Assembly: GCA_910577515.1 (NCBI GenBank)
Contig: CAJTLW010000004.1
Coordinates: forward strand, 124,001 to 188,000
DNA from: an uncultured Vampirovibrio sp.
Lineage (GTDB): Bacteria; Cyanobacteriota; Vampirovibrionia; Gastranaerophilales; Gastranaerophilaceae
Length of the DNA stretch: 64,000 bases
Direction of reading: 5' to 3'
The notes beneath the pieces were generated by a model, which was not told where the DNA came from, ran no database searches, and saw only the letters and a program-made list of their open reading frames with translations. Shown here in pieces: positions 59,092 through 64,000 of the stretch (its first letter is position 1; the number at the start of each line of letters is the position of its first letter). Made by a program: the position numbers and the translations under genes.

Positions 59092-60003
59092 TTACCCGAG
59101 TTCTATCATTCTTTGAATAGAATTTAAGGCTTTTTGTCTTATTTCTTCTTCAACGGTTACTTCAAACTGGTCATATAAAAGAGAATTTAAAATATCTTCC
59201 AAAGTATTCCATTTCATATTGTGGCAAACCAATTTAGAAGATGCCAGAATGAATTCTTTTTCGGGGAAATCTCTTTCTAATCTATCTACAACTCCTTTTT
59301 CGGTTGCAATAATGAAACTTTTGTTGTTTGAATTTGCACAATACTGCATAATTTGAGTTGTAGAACCAACAAAATCAGCCAGTTTCACAACTTCCTGATG
59401 GCATTCAGGATGCACCAAAATTTTTGCATCTTTATACATAATCTTCATTTTGATGATTTCATCGGGGATAATTCTTAAATGAGTGGGGCAAAAACCCGGG
59501 TAGCTTATAATTTCAACATCCGGAAGGTTTTTTTGTGCAAAAGAGCCTAAATAACAATCAGGTGCAAATAAAACTTTTGGTACATTTAAAGATTTTATAA
59601 CATCAATAGCATTTGCACTTGTGCAGCAAATATCGCACTCTGCTTTTACTTCGGCTGAAGAATTAACGTAGCACACCAGAGGCACTGCGGGGTTTTTTTC
59701 TTTAAAATCTTTAACCTGTTTTAAATTAATCATATCTGCCATATTGCAGCCTGAATTTTTATTTGGAAGAAGAACTTTTTTATTTGGGGATAAGATTTTT
59801 GCAGTTTCTGCCATAAAATAAACTCCTGCAAAAATTATAATATCAGCATCGGTTTTGCTGGCAAGACGGCTTAACCCTAGGGAATCTCCGACATAATCTG
59901 CCACATTGTCAATTTCAGGGCTTTGATAACAATGTGCAAGGATTATTGCGTTTTTTTCCTTTTTTAATTTATTAATTTTTTCTATAAGTTCAAAATTTGT
60001 CAA
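59092..60003 (-). CDS. nadA: Quinolinate synthase
   Basis: NadA condenses iminoaspartate with dihydroxyacetone phosphate to quinolinate for NAD synthesis, using a [4Fe-4S] cluster. The 303-residue protein begins the core with AIILAHCYQSPEI. Cluster Cys lie in NSGCNMADMI, CDICCTSANA and HPECHQEVV. The start is TTG at 60003. nadB and nadC are not in the window. A 9-bp AT-rich inverted repeat (about 60038-60058) lies in the gap after proA. Confidence 0.95.
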   Translation of the reverse strand: MTNFELIEKINKLKKEKNAIILAHCYQSPEIDNVADYVGDSLGLSRLASKTDADIIIFAGVYFMAETAKILSPNKKVLLPNKNSGCNMADMINLKQVKDFKEKNPAVPLVCYVNSSAEVKAECDICCTSANAIDVIKSLNVPKVLFAPDCYLGSFAQKNLPDVEIISYPGFCPTHLRIIPDEIIKMKIMYKDAKILVHPECHQEVVKLADFVGSTTQIMQYCANSNNKSFIIATEKGVVDRLERDFPEKEFILASSKLVCHNMKWNTLEDILNSLLYDQFEVTVEEEIRQKALNSIQRMIELG

Positions 60004-60078
60004 AATCTTACTTCTTTTGTACTAATTCTTAAAACTTCAAAACAAAAACGTTTTGTTTTTTATTATAAAACAAAAAAA

Positions 60079-61326
60079 TTAAATGTTTCTATATTTGAAG
60101 GTTTTTTTGTTTTTAACATAATCATCTACAATTTGACCGCTGCCTGTTAATTTATATTTATAGATACAAAGCCCGTCAAGGCCAACAGGGCCTCTTGCAT
60201 GGGTTTTATTTGTTGAAATGCCGACTTCTGCACCAAAACCGTATCTGAAACCGTCTGAAAATCTTGTTGAAACATTTGAGAAAACACCAGCTGAATCAAC
60301 TTTATTCATAAAGGTTTCAATATCTTTTTCATTCTTTGAAATGATTGAATCTGTGTGGTGTGAAGAGTATTTGTTTATGTGTTCAATAGCATCATCAAGC
60401 GAGTCAACAGTCTTTAAGGCTACAATCGTGTCAGAATATTCAACATCAAATTTTTCAGGATTTTCAATAATTTCGACCCCTGCATTACAAAGAGCCTTTT
60501 TTAGTTCATTATAATGTTCAAAATCTTTATGTACAAGAATAGTTTCAACAGCGTTACACGCTGTAGGATATTGGGTTTTAGCATCAATACAAATATTTTT
60601 TGTGTCTTCAAAATCAGCATCTTTATTTACAAAAATGTGGCAGATGCCTGATGCGTGGCCAAGCACAGGGATTTTAGTATTTTCCTGTATGAATTTTACA
60701 AGTTTGTTTGAGCCTCTCGGGATTATTAAATCAATAAAACCTTCCATATCAAGCATTTTTTTAATATCATCGTGCGAGAATACAAGGTTTACGGCGTTTT
60801 TTGGGAAGCCTTCAGTTTTATCAAGTGCTTCTTTTATTATTTCAAAAATAGCTGTATTCGTGTTATTTGCTTCACTTCCGCCTTTTAAAATTACCGCGTT
60901 GCCTGATTTTATTGCTAAGGATGAAATTTGGGATATAACATCAGGACGTGCTTCAAAAATTATCCCTAAAACTCCGATAGGGCAGGTAATTTTCCTTAAA
61001 ATAAGTCCTTCGTCAAGTTCTCTTGTCCAAACAGTCTTATTTGAAGGGTCTTCAAGTTTTATTACATCATAAATGCCCTTTACCATATCGCGCATTTTAT
61101 TTTCATCAAGCTTTAATCTGCCAAAAGTGGCTCTGGTCAGTTTTCCTTCATCCACAAGTTTTGAAGCGTAGTCTAAATCTTTTTTATTTGCTTCATAAAT
61201 TTTTTCTTTATTGTTTTCAATGTTTTTTGCAACGTTTTCTAAAGCCTCATTTTTCTTTTCGGCGCTTAAATCCATCAACTTTATTTTTGCATCATTTGCA
61301 AATTTTACAATTTCATCTATATTCAT
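60079..61326 (-). CDS. proA: Gamma-glutamyl phosphate reductase
   Basis: Second step of proline synthesis: NADPH reduces gamma-glutamyl phosphate to the semialdehyde. The 415-residue protein is an aldehyde-dehydrogenase relative. Its motifs are IGVLGIIFEARPDV, ILKGGSEANNTN, LIIPRGSNKLV and the catalytic Cys region YPTACNAVETILVH. ARGPVGLDGL is at the end. Its ATG overlaps the proB stop (ATGA), so it is translationally coupled. Confidence 0.97.
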   Translation of the reverse strand: MNIDEIVKFANDAKIKLMDLSAEKKNEALENVAKNIENNKEKIYEANKKDLDYASKLVDEGKLTRATFGRLKLDENKMRDMVKGIYDVIKLEDPSNKTVWTRELDEGLILRKITCPIGVLGIIFEARPDVISQISSLAIKSGNAVILKGGSEANNTNTAIFEIIKEALDKTEGFPKNAVNLVFSHDDIKKMLDMEGFIDLIIPRGSNKLVKFIQENTKIPVLGHASGICHIFVNKDADFEDTKNICIDAKTQYPTACNAVETILVHKDFEHYNELKKALCNAGVEIIENPEKFDVEYSDTIVALKTVDSLDDAIEHINKYSSHHTDSIISKNEKDIETFMNKVDSAGVFSNVSTRFSDGFRYGFGAEVGISTNKTHARGPVGLDGLCIYKYKLTGSGQIVDDYVKNKKTFKYRNI

Positions 61327-62441
61327 AATAAAACCAAATTATCCTTGCTTATTACATCATCACTTTGTTTGTGGCCTAAAAGGTCTTTTATTTTATCGCT
61401 GTGGGCGCCTAAGAGTTTTTCGCACTCATCTGATGTATAATTTGCAACGCCTCTTGCAAATTCTGAGCCTTTTTCATCCAAAATGCTTATTACTTCGCCG
61501 TTTTCAAAAACCCCTGCGATAGCAAGCGTTCCTATCGGTAGAAGACTTGTCTGTTTTTCAATTAATGCCTTTTTTGCTCCTTCATTTACGACAATTCCGC
61601 CGCGTAAATTTGTAGCATAAGCTATCCATCTGTGTTTTGAAGATAATTTATTTGTAGACAAAAAGACAGTTCCTACATCTTCATTATTGAATACCTTCTT
61701 TAAAATACCTTCTCTTTTGCCATTTACAATCATGGCAGTAGAGCCTGAATTTGTAACAACTTTTGCTGCAGATAATTTTGTTATCATACCGCCTCTTCCG
61801 CCCAAAGATGCACCTGAAGCCAGTTTTTCAATTTTAGATGTTACTTTTTCAACCACAGGGATTAATTTTGCATCATCAAATTCTTTCGGGTTTTTATCAT
61901 ACAGTCCGTCAATGTCTGATACCATAATGAGTAAATCAGCATCAAGTTTACTTGCAACAAGGGCTGAAAGCTTATCATTATCCGAAAAACATACCTGCGC
62001 CACTTCGCTTGTGGATACTGTATCATTTTGGTTAATAATCGGGATTATCCCGCATTCTAAAAGCCTGTTTAAGGTATTTCGAAGGTTTAAATATCTTTTT
62101 CTGTTTGAAAAATCATCTTCTGTTAAAAGTACCTGAGAAACAGTGAGCCCGTATTTTTCAAACCCTTCCTGCCAGATTTTCATCAAAAAAGGCTGCCCTA
62201 TAGAGGCTGCTGCCTGCTTATCTATAGTTGTATTTGAGGCAGTTTTTACGGGGCATAATTTTTTCATACCCAAAGCAACGGAGCCTGAGGATACAATTAT
62301 TACTTCTTTTCCTTTTTTATAAAGCTTTGAAATATCCTCAACAAAGGAATATAGCCTTGATAGGGAAATATCTCCTTCATCGTTTCTTAAAATGTTTGTT
62401 CCGAATTTAAAAACTACTCTTTTAACATTTCCTGTGTTCAT
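61323..62441 (-). CDS. proB: Glutamate 5-kinase with PUA domain
   Basis: First step of proline synthesis, phosphorylating glutamate. The amino-acid-kinase domain (1-260) shows VFKFGTNILRN, IIVSSGSVALG, INQNDTVST and GRGGMITKLSAAK. A C-terminal PUA domain follows (about 280-360). At 372 residues it has the full bacterial form, the usual target of proline feedback inhibition. Its start overlaps the ald stop by one base, and its stop overlaps the proA start. Confidence 0.96.
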   Translation of the reverse strand: MNTGNVKRVVFKFGTNILRNDEGDISLSRLYSFVEDISKLYKKGKEVIIVSSGSVALGMKKLCPVKTASNTTIDKQAAASIGQPFLMKIWQEGFEKYGLTVSQVLLTEDDFSNRKRYLNLRNTLNRLLECGIIPIINQNDTVSTSEVAQVCFSDNDKLSALVASKLDADLLIMVSDIDGLYDKNPKEFDDAKLIPVVEKVTSKIEKLASGASLGGRGGMITKLSAAKVVTNSGSTAMIVNGKREGILKKVFNNEDVGTVFLSTNKLSSKHRWIAYATNLRGGIVVNEGAKKALIEKQTSLLPIGTLAIAGVFENGEVISILDEKGSEFARGVANYTSDECEKLLGAHSDKIKDLLGHKQSDDVISKDNLVLL

Positions 62442-63577
62442 TATAATACCTTAAATCCTATTAAAAGGGTGATTTCCGTGTGTCTTAAATTAAACGTTTC
62501 AGCAAGACATTCGCTTGTCACTTCGCCTTTGAATGTATTTACGCCAGCTCTTAAAAACTCATCTTCTTTCAGCGCCGGAATAACGCCTAATTTTCCTATT
62601 TTTTGGATATAAGGCAGTATAGCATAAGAATAAGCAAAAGACGATGTTCTTGGTGTTAAAGAAGGTAAATTTGGCACAGCGCAGTGAAGTACCCCGAATT
62701 TTTCAAATACAGGGTTTTTAAGGGTGGTAATTTTATCCATAGTTTCGATGTTTCCACCTTGGTCTATCGCAACATCTATAATGAAAGAACCTTTTTTCAT
62801 TTCAGCTACAACATTTGCATTTACGAGTTTTGGCGCTTTTCTGCCGGGCAATAATACGGCACCTACCAATATATCAGCCTTTTTACACTCTTCTTTTATT
62901 GTATAAGGGTTACAATAGTGGGTTTTTAGTGAGCCTTTAAACAACATATCCAAATCTGCAAGGCGTTTAGAATTAATATCTAATACAGAAACATCAGCAC
63001 CCATGCCAAGAGCCACTTTGGCAGCATTTGTGCCGACAATACCTCCCCCTATTATTACAACTTTTCCCGGCTGCACACCCGGTACTCCGCCTAAAAGCAC
63101 GCCAGAACCGCCATTTATAGATTCTAAATAATTTGCACCTAGTTGAATACTTAATCTTCCAGCTACTTCGCTCATCGGTCTTAAAATCGGGAAGCCGCCG
63201 TCAGTGTCTGTAACAGATTCTGATGCTATTGCACACACTTTTTTATTTAAAAGCTCGCGTGTAAGTTCTTCTTCAACCGCAAGGTGCATATAGGAAAAGA
63301 TAACCTGATTTTCTCTAAAATATTGATATTCTGCTTTTTGCGGCTCTTTTACTTTTACAATAACATTTGCCTTTTCCCACACTTCTTTATTTGAAGAAGC
63401 AATTTTGGCGCCGCTTTGAATGTATTGTTCGTCTGAAAAACCGCTTAAAGTTCCTGCGTCTTGTTCAATTAAAACCTCATAACCTTCATTTGTGAGCATT
63501 GCAACACAATCAGGGGTTAAAGAAACCCTTGTCTCATCAGTTTTTAGTTCTTTTACAATGCCAAATATGGTATTCAT
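62441..63577 (-). CDS. ald: Alanine dehydrogenase
   Basis: NAD-dependent interconversion of alanine with pyruvate and ammonia. The 378-residue protein has the N-terminal KELKTDETRVSLTPDCV, YMHLAVEEELTREL, the NAD-binding VVIIGGGIVGTNAAKVALGM and SVLDINSKRLADLD, and CAVPNLPSLTPRTSSFA. All are typical of Ald. It may dispose of ammonia or regenerate NAD during fermentation. It sits between pyrF (22-nt gap) and proB (1-base overlap). Confidence 0.96.
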   Translation of the reverse strand: MNTIFGIVKELKTDETRVSLTPDCVAMLTNEGYEVLIEQDAGTLSGFSDEQYIQSGAKIASSNKEVWEKANVIVKVKEPQKAEYQYFRENQVIFSYMHLAVEEELTRELLNKKVCAIASESVTDTDGGFPILRPMSEVAGRLSIQLGANYLESINGGSGVLLGGVPGVQPGKVVIIGGGIVGTNAAKVALGMGADVSVLDINSKRLADLDMLFKGSLKTHYCNPYTIKEECKKADILVGAVLLPGRKAPKLVNANVVAEMKKGSFIIDVAIDQGGNIETMDKITTLKNPVFEKFGVLHCAVPNLPSLTPRTSSFAYSYAILPYIQKIGKLGVIPALKEDEFLRAGVNTFKGEVTSECLAETFNLRHTEITLLIGFKVL

Positions 63578-63599
63578 AATGATTTATATCCTTTTAAAT

Positions 63600-64000
63600 T
63601 TATATAATTTTTGCAGAAAGAGCGTTTTCAATTTCGTCAATAATTAGCTGAATTGCTCCCTTTCTATCCTCGGCTGACGTTACAGGACGCCCCACTACCA
63701 TATAATCAACACCTGAAAGTACGGCATCTGTTGGGGTTACAACTCTTACCTGGTCATTTACAACGCTCCAGGTCGGGCGTATTGCAGGGCAAACGATAAT
63801 GAAATCTTCTTTTGCTTCTTTTCTTATGACAAAAGCTTCTGATGCAGATGCAACAACGCCGTTTAAACCGGCCTCGATTGCTATTTTTGTTAGACTTGCA
63901 ACGTAATCATCTATGTTCATATTAACATTTAATTCCTGTGTTAAAGTCTTTTGGCCAAAGCTTGATAGAAGGGTAACACCCAAGATTGTAGGCGCTTCTT
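63600..64000 (-). CDS. pyrF: Orotidine 5'-phosphate decarboxylase (C-terminal part, cut by window edge)
   Basis: Last step of UMP synthesis. The frame stays open through 64000, so the N-terminus lies outside. Visible are PTILGVTLLSSF, GVVASASEA, CPAIRPTW and the phosphate-binding TPTDAVLSGVDYMVVGRPVT, which are diagnostic of group 1 OMP decarboxylases. It is the most upstream visible gene of the minus-strand operon that runs to 58325. Confidence 0.94.
   Translation of the reverse strand, partial: EAPTILGVTLLSSFGQKTLTQELNVNMNIDDYVASLTKIAIEAGLNGVVASASEAFVIRKEAKEDFIIVCPAIRPTWSVVNDQVRVVTPTDAVLSGVDYMVVGRPVTSAEDRKGAIQLIIDEIENALSAKII

Noticed and set aside
60036..60062. Terminator after proA (AAAACAAAA...TTTTGTTTT inverted repeat)
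   Set aside because: The stem is entirely A/T apart from two C-G pairs and no proper T-run follows on the minus strand; nadA immediately downstream looks co-transcribed.
61687..62136. 149-codon plus-strand open frame inside proB
   Set aside because: It is antisense to conserved proB motifs, has biased Ser/Phe composition and no start signal.
1..64000. CRISPR arrays, insertion sequences or prophage genes
   Set aside because: No regularly spaced repeats, transposases, integrases or structural phage genes were found on either strand.

Overview
This is an AT-rich bacterial chromosome segment (roughly one third G+C by eye), densely coded on both strands. It holds about 58 protein genes, one tRNA and two candidate structured RNAs. 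I see no phage, insertion sequence, CRISPR array or rRNA. The gene set suggests a fermentative, probably host-associated anaerobe: PPDK, ATP-type PEPCK, a CoA-transferase pair, alanine dehydrogenase, ferritin and a proton-pumping hydrogenase-like complex with no quinone-linked respiratory chain in view. MinC-MinD-MinE, a group-2-like sigma factor, and several proteins sharing a short M-x-I...[STN]-F-K leader make a Gastranaerophilales/Melainabacteria-type relative of Cyanobacteria my best guess. That placement is inference.

Layout: 1-6509 holds the start of ppdK (cut by the window), a DUF1796-like protein, a response regulator/histidine kinase pair and a UvrD-family helicase with a nuclease-like insert. 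6620-11367 holds tRNA-Ala(UGC), an Mrr-type restriction enzyme with a peroxiredoxin, a membrane protein, an acetyltransferase, a HAD phosphatase and a single-domain response regulator. 11398-18594 is a six-gene minus-strand operon for a hydrogenase-4-like membrane complex. Its large subunit has lost all four Ni-Fe cysteines, so it is better read as an energy-converting-hydrogenase-related (Ehr-type) complex than as a hydrogenase.

18671-37746 is mixed housekeeping: TPR proteins, purB, tmk, a coiled-coil/kinase pair, an ArnT-like glycosyltransferase with a degenerate phosphoesterase, a sigma factor, queE, a DnaJ variant, an MFS transporter, a cell-wall amidase, and a cluster of proteins carrying the M-x-I/[STN]FK leader. 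37848-43938 holds minC-minD-minE-rplI from their own promoters, a candidate small RNA, a methyltransferase gene broken by an in-frame TAG, rsfS and ricT.

44014-58311 holds a SNF2 helicase, a structured RNA or palindromic element, a compact 2-hydroxyacyl-CoA-dehydratase-activase-like ATPase with an unknown partner on an apparently leaderless transcript, ahcY, pckA, hpf, atoDA, two secreted proteins (one a zinc-less M48 relative), ferritin and a Pif1 helicase. 58325-64000 is a minus-strand biosynthetic operon, pyrF-ald-proB-proA-nadA-DUF268 methyltransferase; pyrF runs off the window end.

Many promoters match TTGnnn-17-TATAAT closely, and TTG or GTG starts are fairly common.
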